The notes under the pieces: model-generated | Database searches by the model: none | What the model saw: the letters and a program-made list of their open reading frames with translations, nothing else | What the model was told of the DNA's origin: nothing | Program-made: the position numbers and the translations under genes | Part shown: piece by piece, positions 63,336 to 64,000 of the stretch | How the letters are laid out: every line of letters begins with the position of its first letter | Numbering within the stretch: position 1 is the first letter of the stretch | Source of the DNA: Lumbricus terrestris | Lineage: Eukaryota; Annelida; Clitellata; Crassiclitellata; Lumbricidae | Assembly (NCBI GenBank): GCA_949752735.1 | Contig: OX457052.1 | Coordinates: forward strand, 14,818,168 to 14,882,167 | Reading direction: 5' to 3' | DNA length: 64,000 nt

Positions 63336-63846
63336 ATAATGAATATGGAATTCTCAAGATAGCCGAACTCTGCAGGAGTACGTGGTCTAATTCGTGTCGC
63401 GGGGGCGAGGTGGTCGTGGTCTCAATAGGGTAGGGGGGCTAAAGCAGCTGTTCTACATAATTGAATATTCTGCACTGTAATTTTTAAAGGTTAGGCTATT
63501 TCGTCGCAGAATGCTGCAATGCGTCAAAGTGGCATAGTAACGTTGGCTCTTAAGCATTCTTTAACATTTGAACCACTGCGAAATGATATCATCTGCAGGT
63601 CATATATCATCTCCGGAATGCAGATGGCTTATGCATATGCATGCAGGCCTATGTAATCATGCACTTAAAAACACACACGCGCGCGCACACGAACTCACCC
63701 ACACACATGCATGCAGACACGCACACACTCACCAGCACACACCCACACCCACACACTCGGACATTTACATGTACTTGTATATATCAACGACGAACATGCG
63801 CAGTTTGACAGTGACATTTCTTTATTATTACTTGAAAATAATATAG
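63336..63846. other. 5' side of the BIR exon, intron or upstream sequence
   Basis: Contains a CA-rich microsatellite at about 63664-63768 and, directly before the BIR frame, AAATAATATAG, which could be a splice acceptor. Confidence 0.55.
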
Positions 63847-64000
63847 ATGCAGCTTGAATTGAATCGACTCGCCTCATTTGGCCAACGCCAACAAAACCCC
63901 GGTGACTTGTCCTGTTTGACCCTCGCAAGAAGAGGTTACTTCTACGACGGTCGTCTGCTCGCCTGCTTCCAGTGTCACGTGCCACTCCCACGAGAAGAAA
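63847..64000 (+). CDS. BIR-domain (IAP family) exon, cut by the window edge
   Basis: Reads MQLELNRLASFGQRQQNPGD then LARRGYFYDGRLLACFQCHV. This fits the BIR pattern: an RLASF start, the LA..GFYY.G stretch and the first zinc pair CFQC. The family's usual His and fourth Cys lie past the edge. The Trp-Pro after the SF is missing. BIR proteins regulate caspases and ubiquitin signalling. ATG at 63847 may be an internal Met after an acceptor AG at 63845-63846. Confidence 0.8.
   Translation, partial: MQLELNRLASFGQRQQNPGDLSCLTLARRGYFYDGRLLACFQCHVPLPREE

Noticed and set aside
63847..64000. BIR exon as part of the RING gene at 36118
   Set aside because: The two lie on opposite strands, and the RING gene already has a complete frame with its own start.

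Overview
The window looks like animal nuclear DNA, most likely from a marine invertebrate deuterostome; an echinoderm is my guess from the gene families, the density of small DNA transposons and the very frequent short palindrome TAGGCCTA, but no species marker was seen. Genes are split into small exons with GT-AG introns, and most of the sequence is introns, transposons and simple repeats. The open frames that are poly-His, poly-Asp, poly-Asn or Ile-His-Thr runs are translated microsatellites.

Regions. (1) 1-6986: the last five coding exons of a 4-coumarate:CoA-ligase-like acyl-CoA synthetase (gene A); its 5' part lies off the left edge. (2) 6987-9630: a decayed 3' piece of a SPATA2-like gene plus retrotransposon and hAT debris. 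(3) 9915-26369: a complete tandem paralogue (gene B) in 12 exons, 1773 bp of CDS for 590 aa, all splice phases consistent, with introns swollen by microsatellites, MITEs and a 3000-bp palindromic transposon at 21202-24201. (4) 31594-34671: a two-exon SPATA2-like gene (PUB-type N-terminus, then about 17 units of 23 aa). (5) 41808-36118 on the minus strand: a four-exon gene for a 427-aa protein with a central 19-21-aa repeat and a C-terminal C3HC4 RING, convergent with the SPATA2-like gene; its first intron holds a LINE fragment, a C-rich minisatellite and a pyrimidine tract. (6) 42-63.8 kb: no host gene recognised; hAT, mariner, CR1-like, SINE and MITE copies, many with intact target duplications. 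(7) 63847-64000: an exon for a BIR domain, cut by the right edge.

The two synthetase genes belong to one segmental duplication: about 330-8340 matches about 18520-34930, including a CR1 remnant before the same exon and the 3' end of the SPATA2-like gene. Copy A lost about 6 kb that would have held the rest of the SPATA2-like gene.

Functionally, the synthetases should adenylate a carboxylic acid and join it to CoA. SPATA2, RING E3 and BIR/IAP proteins are all known from ubiquitin-dependent cell-death and NF-kB-type signalling, so the right half may be a ubiquitin-signalling neighbourhood; that grouping is inference from position. The two convergent genes have independently grown coding minisatellites.
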